NCBI GenBank assembly: GCA_963557785.1
Contig: CAUWBF010000003.1
Location: 1 to 64,000 of the forward strand
Length of the DNA: 64,000 nt
Reading direction: 5' to 3'
Origin: Merdicola sp963557785
Lineage (GTDB): Bacteria > Bacillota > Clostridia > TANB77 > CAG-508
Both the position numbers and the translations under genes were made by a program. Shown piece by piece: positions 26,262-34,878 of the stretch (position 1 is the stretch's first letter; each line of letters starts with the position of its first letter). Below the pieces are notes generated by a model that made no database searches, was not told where the DNA came from, and saw only the letters and a program-made list of their open reading frames with translations.

Positions 26262-27977
26262 TTGAAGAATTTAATGAAATGTTTATCAGGATATAAAAAA
26301 GAATTAACCTTTGGTCCAATTTTTAAATTAATAGAAGCTGTAATTGAAGTGTTTTTACCTTTTATCCTTGCTGACACAATAAATAAAATAAATACAATGA
26401 ACAATGCTTTTATTATACATAGAGGCCTTTTTATGCTTTTTTTGGCGTTAATTGGATTTTTATTTGCAAGTATTGCGCAGTTCTCTGCAGCTAAAGCATC
26501 TCAAGGTTTCGGAACAGAACTTAGAAATAAATTGTTTAAACATATTTGCAACCTATCTAGTATTCAAGTAGAAAATTTTGGTTCATCCGTATTAGTAAAT
26601 AGAATTACTAATGATGTTACAAATTTAGAAGTTGCTGTAGCTATGTTTATTCGTCTTGTAATTAGAGTTCCTTTTTTAATTATAGGTTCTTTAGTTATGG
26701 TTTACTTTATTAATAGAAAGCTTTTCTTTGTTCTATTAACTGCTACTATACTTTTATCTATAACTATATATTTTATTGTGACTGCCTCTTCTCGCTATCA
26801 TGCACTATCAAATAAAAAACTTGATAGACTTGCTTTGCATATTAAAGAAAATCTAGTTAATATAAGAATTGTACGTAGTTTTCTTGGGCAAAAAAGAGAA
26901 CAGCATACTTTTGATATATTAAATAATAATGTTTATGCTTTATCTGAAAAAGCAAATTTCATATCTAATCTATTAAACCCTATAAACACTTTAATCTTAG
27001 ATATTTCAGTTATTGCAATTTTATATATTGGGAATATTCAAATTTTAAGTTCATCTATTACTCAAGGAAATTTAATTGCCATTATAAATTATATATCACA
27101 AATACTTTTGGCAATAGTTGTATTATCTAATTTAGTCATAATCTATACAAAAGCATTTGCTTCTGTGGGTAGAGTAAATGAAATATTAAATATTAGACCT
27201 TTACTTGTTAATGGAACTATTAAAGAATTTAAAGATGATAATATTGCAGTAAAATTTAATAATGTATCTTTTGGATTTAATGATAAAGTAAATTTTTTAA
27301 ATTCATTGAATATTGAAATTAAATCTGGAGAAAAGATTGGAATTATTGGTCTTACAGGATCTGGAAAATCCGTATTTTTAAATTTAATAAATCGTACTTA
27401 TGATGTAAGCTCTGGTGAAATTTTACTATATGGTAAAGATATTAAAGATTATGATTTAAAATTTCTAAAAAATAATGTTAGATTTATAGATCAAAAACCT
27501 TGTTTTTTAACTACTACTATTAAGGATAATGTAAAATTATCGAATAATTGTAGTAATTTAGAAATAGAAAAAGCTTTAGAGCTTTCTAATGCTCTTGAAT
27601 TTGTAGATTCTTTTCCTGATGGAATAGAGCATAAACTAGAGAATAACGCAAACAATTTATCTGGTGGTCAAAAACAACGTATATCTATAGCAAGAGCTTT
27701 TATGGGTTCTCCAAGTATATTAATATTAGATGATACAACTGGTGCTTTAGATTTTTCTACAGAATCAAATATAATAAATAATATATTTAATTTTGTAGAT
27801 GAACATAATTGTACAACTTTTATTGCATCTCAAAAAATATCTAGTATCTATAAATGTGATAGAATTATAGTTTTTGATAATGGCAATATAGAATCTATTG
27901 GTTCTCATAAGGATTTATTAAAAATCTCTCCATTATATCAAAAAATGTATTCTATGCAAACTCAAGAGGAGGTGTAA
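26262..27977 (+). CDS. Heterodimeric ABC exporter, subunit A (degenerate ATPase site)
   Basis: About 571 residues: six-helix membrane domain then an ATPase domain. Walker A GLTGSGKS, signature LSGGQKQR, Walker B LILDDTTGALD. The catalytic Glu after Walker B is Asp here, typical for the non-canonical half of a heterodimeric exporter. The start is judged to be TTG at 26262, which has AGGTGA 5 nt upstream; GTG at 26253 lies on that site. One base separates it from the next gene. The substrate (drug or peptide) is unknown. Confidence 0.9.
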   Translation: MKNLMKCLSGYKKELTFGPIFKLIEAVIEVFLPFILADTINKINTMNNAFIIHRGLFMLFLALIGFLFASIAQFSAAKASQGFGTELRNKLFKHICNLSSIQVENFGSSVLVNRITNDVTNLEVAVAMFIRLVIRVPFLIIGSLVMVYFINRKLFFVLLTATILLSITIYFIVTASSRYHALSNKKLDRLALHIKENLVNIRIVRSFLGQKREQHTFDILNNNVYALSEKANFISNLLNPINTLILDISVIAILYIGNIQILSSSITQGNLIAIINYISQILLAIVVLSNLVIIYTKAFASVGRVNEILNIRPLLVNGTIKEFKDDNIAVKFNNVSFGFNDKVNFLNSLNIEIKSGEKIGIIGLTGSGKSVFLNLINRTYDVSSGEILLYGKDIKDYDLKFLKNNVRFIDQKPCFLTTTIKDNVKLSNNCSNLEIEKALELSNALEFVDSFPDGIEHKLENNANNLSGGQKQRISIARAFMGSPSILILDDTTGALDFSTESNIINNIFNFVDEHNCTTFIASQKISSIYKCDRIIVFDNGNIESIGSHKDLLKISPLYQKMYSMQTQEEV

Positions 27978-27978
27978 T

Positions 27979-29685
27979 ATGAAAAGACTTTTAAAATATA
28001 TATTAAAATTCAAATTCTTATTTATATGTATATGTCTCTTTTCACTAATAAGTGCTTTATGCACTATAATAGCACCGGTTTTTGTTGGTAACATTATAGA
28101 TGAAATTGTATCAAATACTGATAGATTATTTATAAATTTAATAATTCTTCTTTCAATATATTTAATATTATTTATCTCTAATTTATTATTAAATTTATGT
28201 TTAACTAAACTTACAACAAAAACTTCTCATAGCATTAGAGTCGATTTATTTAATAAACTAAATAAACTTACTATTGCATATACAGATAAAGAAAAATATG
28301 GCGATATTGTAAATAGATTTACTGTAGATGTTGATAATTTGTCTAATGGTATAATTAGTAGTTTATCTAAAATAACTATAGGAATTGTAACTACTATAGT
28401 TTCTATTATTATAATGCTTAAAATAAACTATGTAATGGCAATAATTTTAATATTAGTAGCTCCTATTATGTATATAATCTCTAATTATATTAAGAAAAAT
28501 ACAAAAAAATTATTTGTTCATAGGGCATACAAATTATCTGAACTAAACGGATATACCGAAGAAATAATATCTGGTCAAAAAACTTTTAAGGATTTTGCTT
28601 ATGAAGATACTGCAATTAATAACTTTAAAAATATAAATCATGATTTATACTATATAGGATTAAAATCACAATTCTATTCATCTCTTACCAATCCTAGTAC
28701 TAGATTTATTTCAAATTTAGCATATGTTTTCGTTGGTATTCTAGGTATTCTTTTTGCCAAAGCAGAAAGAATAACAGTTGGTAATATTTCAACATTTTTA
28801 ATGTATACAAGCATATTTACAAGACCTTTTAATGAAATAACTGCTGCTATTGCAGAAATACAAACAAGTTTAGCTTCAAGTAGTAGAATATTTGAATTTT
28901 TAGATGCTGAAGATGAGGTAGATTCTAAAAAAGATTTACCTGTAAAGAATTTAAATGGATATATTGAATTTAAAAATGTAGAATTTTCCTATTCTAAGGA
29001 TACTACTTTCATAAAAAACTTTAATTTAACTGTAAATAAAGGTGAAACTATTGCTATAGTTGGCAAAACCGGTTCTGGTAAAACTACAATTATTAATTTG
29101 CTTATGCGTTTTTATGAAATTAACAGTGGAAAAATTCTTATAGATGGAATAGATTTGCAAAATATCCCCAAAGATTTCTTAAGAAAAAATATTGGTATAG
29201 TTTTACAGGATACTAAGCTTTTTACTGGTACAATAAGAGAAAATATTGCTTATGGAAAAGAAAATGCAACAGATGAGGAAATAAAGAAAGCTGCAATACT
29301 TGCCAATGCAGATTCTTTTATTAAAAGATTGCCTGATGGATATAACACATATATTTCTAGTGATGAAATGCTATCTGCAGGTGAAGTGCAGTTAATCAAT
29401 ATTGCTCGTGTAATGTTACTTAATCCACCTATCTTAATTTTAGATGAAGCAACAAGTAATATAGACTTAATAACAGAAAATAAAATTCAAAAAGCCTTTG
29501 AGACCTTAATTAATAATTCTACTTCATTTATTATAGCTCATAGGTTATGGTCTATAAAAAATGCTGATAGAATTCTATATATAGAAAATGGAAATATTGT
29601 AGAACAAGGTACACATGATGAACTTATAAATAAAAAAGGAAAATATTTTGATCTTTACAATAGTCAATTTGTAACTAATATTTAA
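27979..29685 (+). CDS. Heterodimeric ABC exporter, subunit B
   Basis: 568 residues with six membrane helices and an ATPase domain: Walker A GKTGSGKT, Walker B LILDEATSNID with the catalytic Glu. The signature is altered to LSAGEVQLI instead of LSGGQ. So each half supplies one defective element: subunit A lacks the catalytic Glu, subunit B has the altered signature. This matches known asymmetric exporters such as BmrCD/LmrCD. AGAGGAGGTG precedes the ATG. Confidence 0.9.
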   Translation: MKRLLKYILKFKFLFICICLFSLISALCTIIAPVFVGNIIDEIVSNTDRLFINLIILLSIYLILFISNLLLNLCLTKLTTKTSHSIRVDLFNKLNKLTIAYTDKEKYGDIVNRFTVDVDNLSNGIISSLSKITIGIVTTIVSIIIMLKINYVMAIILILVAPIMYIISNYIKKNTKKLFVHRAYKLSELNGYTEEIISGQKTFKDFAYEDTAINNFKNINHDLYYIGLKSQFYSSLTNPSTRFISNLAYVFVGILGILFAKAERITVGNISTFLMYTSIFTRPFNEITAAIAEIQTSLASSSRIFEFLDAEDEVDSKKDLPVKNLNGYIEFKNVEFSYSKDTTFIKNFNLTVNKGETIAIVGKTGSGKTTIINLLMRFYEINSGKILIDGIDLQNIPKDFLRKNIGIVLQDTKLFTGTIRENIAYGKENATDEEIKKAAILANADSFIKRLPDGYNTYISSDEMLSAGEVQLINIARVMLLNPPILILDEATSNIDLITENKIQKAFETLINNSTSFIIAHRLWSIKNADRILYIENGNIVEQGTHDELINKKGKYFDLYNSQFVTNI

Positions 29686-29688
29686 TAA

Positions 29689-29720
29689 AAACGGAGTATT
29701 ATTAATTTAATACTCCGTTT
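29689..29720. terminator. Bidirectional terminator
   Basis: 12-bp stem AAACGGAGTATT / AATACTCCGTTT between the exporter and the convergent small gene. Confidence 0.85.
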
Positions 29721-29901
29721 ACTTATTATTATTTTTTTTAGTTATTTTTTCTATTCTGGCAACTTTTTCTTTTTGTTTATCTAGTCCAACCCATGCAAAA
29801 TATGATGATATAAATTCTCCATATCTTGTAACATCTTCTGTTTCTTCGTCCATCCCTAAGTTTTTTGTCTTATAATTTTTATTATCTGTATTTTTTATCA
29901 T
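29719..29901 (-). CDS. Small hypothetical protein
   Basis: 60 residues from the ATG at 29899-29901 (GAGGTG about 9 nt upstream). It is charged (KNTDNKNYKTKNLG; ending KKNNNK) with an aromatic middle (RYGEFISSYFAWVGLDKQK). No family recognised. It follows the fic gene; a hairpin (AAAAACACAC / GTGTGTTTTT, about 29903-29936) between them may end the toxin operon and also covers this gene's ribosome site. Confidence 0.5.
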   Translation of the reverse strand: MIKNTDNKNYKTKNLGMDEETEDVTRYGEFISSYFAWVGLDKQKEKVARIEKITKKNNNK

Positions 29902-29948
29902 AAAAACACACCTCATAATAATTATGTGTGTTTTTATATGTATTTATA

Positions 29949-30611
29949 CTATCTACCATCATCTTCTTGTTTTCTATTAACATCTTTTCCACTACGTGCA
30001 GTAGCTTCTCTTTTTATTGCATCATTAATAATTTTATTTAAGTATTCATAATTTGAATATTCTCCCTGAGAAGCCCAAACAAAACCGCCTCTAACATATT
30101 CAAAATTATCTAATAATAGCTGTCTTTGCATTGGAAATCCATGTTCCTCTGCAAATCTAAAAGCATATGTTACTGTTGTTCTTGTATTGCCATCTCTGAA
30201 TGGATGTACTTGCCATAATCCTGCAATAAGTTTTGTGAATTTTAATGACTTTTCATCTACATCCATAACATTCCAATTTATTCTATTAATTTCATCTAAA
30301 TATTCTAATGCTTTTGGCTTAATTTCTGTTGGATATGAATATCTTACAGAATCACCTGCAAGTATTTTTTCTTCCTTAAACATTGGAACTGTTCTAAATT
30401 CTCCAGCCCAATCATAAATATCACCTAAAACATATTTATGAATATTTTTTAAGTATTCTAAGTCGAATTTCTCGCATGGTACATCTCTATCAACTGTTAA
30501 TAATTTAACAAACGATATATTAGCTTCTGCTTTTCTTAATTTTTCTTCATCTTTTATTCCTAATTTATTTATTAGTGTTCCTGTATCTTGATATATATAT
30601 GGATCTTTCAT
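29949..30611 (-). CDS. fic: Fic/DOC family AMP-transferase toxin
   Basis: 220 residues. Fic motif HPFRDGNTRT near residue 137 keeps the catalytic His, the acidic residue, and the anion-binding GN. The usual GNGR is GNTR and the second Arg of the motif is replaced. The flap region (DWAGEFRTVPMFK) and helices match stand-alone toxins that transfer AMP to a target protein. It is preceded 14 bp upstream by a small antitoxin-like gene, the normal order for VbhA-VbhT-like pairs. Confidence 0.9.
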   Translation of the reverse strand: MKDPYIYQDTGTLINKLGIKDEEKLRKAEANISFVKLLTVDRDVPCEKFDLEYLKNIHKYVLGDIYDWAGEFRTVPMFKEEKILAGDSVRYSYPTEIKPKALEYLDEINRINWNVMDVDEKSLKFTKLIAGLWQVHPFRDGNTRTTVTYAFRFAEEHGFPMQRQLLLDNFEYVRGGFVWASQGEYSNYEYLNKIINDAIKREATARSGKDVNRKQEDDGR

Positions 30612-30625
30612 AATATTTTTCCTTT

Positions 30626-30823
30626 TTAATTATTTTTATACTTATCTAATACTATCTTTTGTAGCTCATCTAATTCTATTTCTCCGTCTATATATTTTTT
30701 TGCTAATCTTAAAGTATCATCTGATGGCATATCTGCTCCTAATAAAGAAATTGCCAATGCTTTTTTTACTATTTCTTTTCTTTCTTCTTTTGTTGTATTT
30801 TTTATAGAGTATTTATCTTCCAT
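30626..30823 (-). CDS. VbhA-like Fic antitoxin
   Basis: 65 residues, three helices. The second half (YIDGEIELDELQKIV) matches VbhA-type antitoxins, which block the ATP site of the adjacent Fic toxin with a Glu from an (S/T)xxxE(G/N) helix. In the aligned place this protein reads ISLLGADMPS, so the inhibitory Glu is not seen. Position right before fic supports the role; the mechanism may differ. Confidence 0.7.
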   Translation of the reverse strand: MEDKYSIKNTTKEERKEIVKKALAISLLGADMPSDDTLRLAKKYIDGEIELDELQKIVLDKYKNN

Positions 30824-30856
30824 AATAACTTTCCTTTCATTTAATTATTTAATGTC

Positions 30857-30890
30857 AAAAGTACAAAACTTCTATAAGTTTTGTACTTTT
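30857..30890 (-). terminator. Terminator of lexA
   Basis: 15-bp stem AAAAGTACAAAACTT / AAGTTTTGTACTTTT with a 4-nt loop, just after the lexA stop. Confidence 0.85.
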
Positions 30891-30897
30891 TAGTTTA

Positions 30898-31548
30898 TTA
30901 CATTTTTCTAAATACTCCTGCTACTTTTCCTAATATCTCACAAGTAGGAACAATGATTGGATCCATTGTGCTATTTTCTGGTTGAAGACGAATATGATCT
31001 TTTTCTTTGTAAAATGTTTTTACAGTTGCTTCATCTCCAATTAAGGCAACAACTATCTCCCCATTGTTTGCTGTATTTTGTTTTTTTACTAATATATAAT
31101 CTCCGTCTAATATTCCTGCTTCTATCATACTTTCTCCCCTTACAGTAAGCATGAAACTTTCGCAGTTTCCAACAAAGTCGATTGGAATAGGAAATGTATC
31201 TGTTACATTTTCTACAGCAAGAATTGGCTCTCCAGCTGTTATTTTTCCTATAACTGGTACATCTACTAATTCTCTTCCATTGTAAAAATCTTTTGGCTCT
31301 TCTTTCTTTTCTGTATGCCCCTCATTCTTTATTAGTCTTAATGTTCTTCCTTTTTGTGATTCTTTTCTTATATATCCTTTTTTCTCTAATTTTGCTAAAT
31401 ATCCGTGTACTGTTGCAGTTGAACTTAATCCTACTGCTTTTCCAATTTCTCTAACTGAAGGTGGATATCCATATGCATTAATTTGTTTTTCAATAAAGCT
31501 TAAAATTGCTCTTTCTCTTTTATTTAGATCGCTTTTATCACTTTTCAA
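30898..31548 (-). CDS. lexA: SOS repressor LexA
   Basis: 216 residues from a TTG at 31546-31548; the ATG at 31608 would add an atypical 20-residue leader and lies in the promoter. Winged helix (YGYPPSVREIGKAVGLSSTATVHGYL), cleavage site Ala-Gly in ITAGEPIL, catalytic Ser in GESMIEAG and Lys in ATVKTF are all present. It represses DNA-damage genes and self-cleaves with RecA. A candidate LexA site overlaps its promoter. Confidence 0.95.
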   Translation of the reverse strand: MKSDKSDLNKRERAILSFIEKQINAYGYPPSVREIGKAVGLSSTATVHGYLAKLEKKGYIRKESQKGRTLRLIKNEGHTEKKEEPKDFYNGRELVDVPVIGKITAGEPILAVENVTDTFPIPIDFVGNCESFMLTVRGESMIEAGILDGDYILVKKQNTANNGEIVVALIGDEATVKTFYKEKDHIRLQPENSTMDPIIVPTCEILGKVAGVFRKM

Positions 31549-31581
31549 AAAATCACGCCCTTTTTTTATATTTTTAAATAT

Positions 31582-31619
31582 ATTATCATACAAACAAACG
31601 AATGTCAAACAAAATTTCG
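31582..31619 (-). promoter_or_regulatory. lexA promoter with candidate LexA box
   Basis: Minus strand TTGACA followed after 17 nt by TAATAT. CGAAATTTTGTTTG (31606-31619) overlaps the -35 and matches 11 of 14 positions of the Firmicutes box CGAACRNRYGTTYG. Imperfect, so autoregulation is likely but not certain. Confidence 0.55.
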
Positions 31620-31689
31620 AATTTATTTTTATCTATTTATTATATTGATTTTTTCATTTAATTATGTTAAACTTATTTATAATTTATAA

Positions 31690-31897
31690 AAAGCGTTTTA
31701 AAAGAGACTAGTAGTAAAACTTATTTATCTAGAGAGACTGTGGTTGGTGTAAACAGTTTAAATACTTTTATGAATCTACTCTTTAGCCTTTAGTCTAATA
31801 AACTAAACCATTTGTACCGGTTAAAGTACTTTAAAGTTATAAATTAAGGTGGTACCGCGAATATTCGCCCTTATGCTATTTTAGCATAAGGGCTTTT
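31690..31897 (+). promoter_or_regulatory. T-box riboswitch (serine) upstream of DUF1653-serS
   Basis: It has the AGAGAG and GGTTGGTGTAAA elements of stem I, a specifier context GAA-TCT-A with serine codon UCU (31775-31777), the conserved T-box AAGGTGGTACCGCG (31846-31859), and a terminator stem GCCCTTATGCTA / TAGCATAAGGGC (31867-31893) plus T run. Uncharged tRNA-Ser would stabilise the antiterminator and switch on the genes below. Confidence 0.93.
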
Positions 31898-31933
31898 AGT
31901 TGTTTATTATCACCAAGAAAGGTAGGTTTTTTT

Positions 31934-32191
31934 ATGGAAAATGTTAAGATTGGGAGAGTATACAGACATTTCAAAGGAAATTACTACTTTGTAGAAAATG
32001 TCGCTCTTGATTCAGAAACTAAAGAAAGAATGGTCGTTTATAAACCTTTATATGAAAGACAAGATTCTAATATTTGGGTTAGACGTGAATCTATGTTTTT
32101 GGAGGCTATTCCAGAAAGACCTGATAATATTACCGGTCAAAAACATAGATTTGAACTTTGTGAAGACCTTTCAAAGGATTATTTAAAATAA
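31934..32191 (+). CDS. DUF1653 domain protein
   Basis: 85 residues: GRVYRHFKGNYYFVENVALD, ETKERMVVYKPLYE and WVRRESMFLEAI are the full DUF1653 pattern (a small beta-rich domain with conserved Y-R-H-x-K-G and W-R). The function is unknown. It lies between the T-box and serS with a 15-bp gap to serS, so it should be induced by serine starvation together with serS. Confidence 0.88.
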   Translation: MENVKIGRVYRHFKGNYYFVENVALDSETKERMVVYKPLYERQDSNIWVRRESMFLEAIPERPDNITGQKHRFELCEDLSKDYLK

Positions 32192-32206
32192 TAGGAGGAA
32201 TTATTT

Positions 32207-33493
32207 ATGATAGATATTAAATTTTTAAGAGAAAATCCTGATATTGTTAAAGAAAATATCAAGAAAAAATTTCAAGACCATAAACTAGTATTAGTTGATG
32301 AAGTAATTGATTTGGATAAAAAAAATAGAGAAGCTATGAGACATGGTGATGAACTAAGAAATGAAAGAAAAACTTTAAGTAATGAAGTTGGAAACTTGAT
32401 GAAAAATGGAAAAAAAGATGAAGCTGAAAGCATAAAAGCTAAAGTTCAAGAGATTAATGCAGAACTTGAAAAAAATGAAGCTTTAGAAAACCAATATGCA
32501 GAAGAAATTAAAGCAAGAATGATGAAAATTCCAAATATAATGGATGCATCAGTTCCTATTGGTAAAGATGATAGCGAAAATGTTGAAAATGAAAAATTTG
32601 GAGAACCTTTAGTTCCTACTTACGAAATTCCTTATCATGCTGATATAATTGAAAGTTTATCTGGATTAGATAAGGAAAGTGCTGGAAGAACTTCAGGAAA
32701 TGGTTTCTACTATTTAATGGGTGATGTTGCAAGATTACACTCAGCAATGATAGCTTATGCTAGAGATTTTATGATAAATAAAGGATTTACTTATTGTGTT
32801 CCTCCTTTTATGATAAGATCTGATGTTGTAAATGGAGTTATGAGCTTTGAAGAATTAGAAGCAATGATGTACAAAATTGAAGGTGAAGACCTATATTTAA
32901 TTGGAACTAGCGAGCATTCAATGATAGGAAAATTCAAAGGACAAATTGTAAAGGAAGAAGAACTTCCAATTTGTTTAACATCATATTCACCTTGCTTTAG
33001 AAAAGAAGTTGGTTCTCATGGACTAGAAGAAAGAGGATTATATAGAGTTCATCAATTTGAAAAAGAAGAAATGATAGTTATATGTAAAGCTGAAGATGCT
33101 ATGGATTGGTATAACAAAATGTGGAGCTATACAGTAGAATTCTTTAGAAGCTTAGATGTACCTGTTAGAACATTAGAGTGCTGTAGTGGAGACTTAGCAG
33201 ATTTAAAAGTTAAATCTTGTGATGTTGAAGCTTGGAGTCCACGTCAACAAAAATATTTCGAAGTCGGAAGTTGTTCAACTTTAGGAGATGCTCAAGCTAG
33301 ACGTTTAAGTATTCGAGCTAAAGGTGAAAAAGGAAACTATTTAGTTTCAACTTTAAATAATACTGTAGTTGCAAGTCCTCGTGGATTAATAGCTGTTCTT
33401 GAAAACAACTATCAAGAAGATGGAAGTGTTCTTATACCAGAAGTATTAAGACCATATATGGGTGGACTTGAAAAAATGACACCTAAAAAATAA
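32207..33493 (+). CDS. serS: Seryl-tRNA synthetase
   Basis: 428 residues, standard length. The N-terminal long coiled coil (about 30-100) binds tRNA-Ser. Class II motifs 2 and 3 are seen in CFRKEVGSHGLEERGLYRVH and the C-terminal LNNTVVASPRGLIAVLEN region. Class I-type signatures are absent. AGGAGGA upstream of ATG. It is regulated by the T-box and is followed by engB after 19 bp. Confidence 0.97.
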   Translation: MIDIKFLRENPDIVKENIKKKFQDHKLVLVDEVIDLDKKNREAMRHGDELRNERKTLSNEVGNLMKNGKKDEAESIKAKVQEINAELEKNEALENQYAEEIKARMMKIPNIMDASVPIGKDDSENVENEKFGEPLVPTYEIPYHADIIESLSGLDKESAGRTSGNGFYYLMGDVARLHSAMIAYARDFMINKGFTYCVPPFMIRSDVVNGVMSFEELEAMMYKIEGEDLYLIGTSEHSMIGKFKGQIVKEEELPICLTSYSPCFRKEVGSHGLEERGLYRVHQFEKEEMIVICKAEDAMDWYNKMWSYTVEFFRSLDVPVRTLECCSGDLADLKVKSCDVEAWSPRQQKYFEVGSCSTLGDAQARRLSIRAKGEKGNYLVSTLNNTVVASPRGLIAVLENNYQEDGSVLIPEVLRPYMGGLEKMTPKK

Positions 33494-33512
33494 ATAAAAT
33501 TGGAGGAATGAT

Positions 33513-34094
33513 ATGTTAATAAAAAATCCCAGATTTCAAATATCTGCTGTTGGACCTAAGCAATATCCAAATGATAATCTACCAGAAATTGTATTAGTTG
33601 GAAAATCTAATGTAGGCAAATCTTCTTTTATTAATACAATGATAAATAGAAAAAAATTAGCTAGAACAAGTAGTGAACCTGGAAAAACAAGACATATAAA
33701 TTTCTATAATATGGATGACATATTTTACTTTGTTGATTTACCAGGATATGGCTATAGCAAAATGTCTAAAACTGAACAAGAAAAAGTAGGTAAATTTATA
33801 GAAGAATATCTTTTTAATAGAAAAAATATTTCCCTTATTGTATTTCTATTAGATATTCGTCATAACCCCACTGTTAATGATAAATTAATGTATGATTACA
33901 TTTTAAATAGTAACCTACCTTTTATTATAATTGCAAATAAGGCCGACAAAATTGCTACCACTAAGGTTGATAGTGCTACAAATGAAATTAAAAAATATTT
34001 AAATGTTTTAGATAATACAACAGTACTTCCATTCTCTTCTGAAAGAAAAATATATACAGATAGCACTTGGAGTGAAATAGAAAAATATATATAA
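33513..34094 (+). CDS. engB: Ribosome-biogenesis GTPase EngB (YsxC/YihA)
   Basis: 193 residues. G1 GKSNVGKSSF, G3 DLPGYGY, G4 NKADK and SerLys-type G5 (FSSE) are intact. EngB helps 50S subunit assembly and is usually essential. Close spacing and GGAGGAATG suggest co-transcription with serS, so it may also be influenced by the T-box. Confidence 0.95.
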   Translation: MLIKNPRFQISAVGPKQYPNDNLPEIVLVGKSNVGKSSFINTMINRKKLARTSSEPGKTRHINFYNMDDIFYFVDLPGYGYSKMSKTEQEKVGKFIEEYLFNRKNISLIVFLLDIRHNPTVNDKLMYDYILNSNLPFIIIANKADKIATTKVDSATNEIKKYLNVLDNTTVLPFSSERKIYTDSTWSEIEKYI

Positions 34095-34101
34095 ATCAAA
34101 G

Positions 34102-34126
34102 AAAAGCTGGCAGTTTGCCAGCTTTT
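34102..34126. terminator. Terminator after engB
   Basis: 11-bp stem AAAAGCTGGCA / TGCCAGCTTTT with a 3-nt loop, suited to both directions. Confidence 0.85.
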
Positions 34127-34163
34127 CCCATTTACTTTTTTGGAACTATTTTGGGTTTACGAG

Positions 34164-34556
34164 TTACCAATTCTGATTTCTTTTATTCTTTTTTTTCTTT
34201 TTAAGTTCTTTCTTCAGTTTTCTTTTTGAATCGGTTATATCTTCTAATTCTTTCTCGAATGCTCTTTGAGCTTTCTTTTTATAAAAGAATATATTTATAA
34301 TAATAACTGTATCCTCAGAATCTCTGAAATAATGAACTTCACTTTGCTGATACTTTATCTGATCCTGATATTTATCTAACAAATTCAAAACCATATGGTA
34401 CCTTATTAATTCTAACTCTAACTGCCGAAGTTCTCTGTATTCATTAGAGAAAATATTTTTTGGTATTTCCAATTCGCTAATGTATTTATTAATTACATCA
34501 GCGTTTGTTAAATTAAGTGATGTTATTGTTTTTGATAATACTGATTTTATTTTCAT
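34164..34556 (-). CDS. Hypothetical helical protein with Lys-rich tail
   Basis: 130 residues, mostly helical, with a heptad-like stretch (YRELRQLELELIRYHMVLNL) and an extremely basic C-terminus (KKELKKKKKNKRNQNW) that may bind nucleic acid. No membrane segment or known domain. AAAGGGGG upstream of the ATG. It converges on engB and is separate from the next gene by about 110 bp. Confidence 0.55.
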   Translation of the reverse strand: MKIKSVLSKTITSLNLTNADVINKYISELEIPKNIFSNEYRELRQLELELIRYHMVLNLLDKYQDQIKYQQSEVHYFRDSEDTVIIINIFFYKKKAQRAFEKELEDITDSKRKLKKELKKKKKNKRNQNW

Positions 34557-34654
34557 AGTCAGTACCCCCTTTTAGTAAATGTGCTAATAGTTCCATTACT
34601 AATATTATACTACATTTTGATACATCCTTCAAATTATGTTACCTATAAAATAAT

Positions 34655-34680
34655 AAAGCAGATATTTAACTATCTGCTTT
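34655..34680 (-). terminator. Terminator of the DUF951 gene
   Basis: 10-bp stem AAAGCAGATA / TATCTGCTTT that includes the DUF951 stop codon, followed by T-rich sequence. Confidence 0.75.
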
Positions 34681-34878
34681 ATTTAACTTTTTTATTTCTT
34701 CTTCATTCAATTTCTTGGTTATTATTTTTAGAGCCTTTTGCCTTTCTAAAATAAGCTCATGCTCGCATCCTAAGCATTTTAGTTTAAAATCTACTCCAAC
34801 TCTAGTTATTTTCCACAATTTACTCCCGCAAGGATGCTGTTTTTTTGTTCTTACTATATCACCTATATTATATTCCAT
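34666..34878 (-). CDS. DUF951 (YyzM-like) protein
   Basis: 70 residues: YNIGDIVRTKKQHPCGSKLW, TRVGVDFKLKCLGCEHELIL is the complete DUF951 signature, with two conserved Cys near CLGC and an HPCGS motif. It is a widespread small Firmicutes protein of unknown function. Its ATG directly follows the stop of the sortase gene, so it is coupled to it; elsewhere it is more often next to ychF or parB-type genes. Confidence 0.88.
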   Translation of the reverse strand: MEYNIGDIVRTKKQHPCGSKLWKITRVGVDFKLKCLGCEHELILERQKALKIITKKLNEEEIKKLNKADS

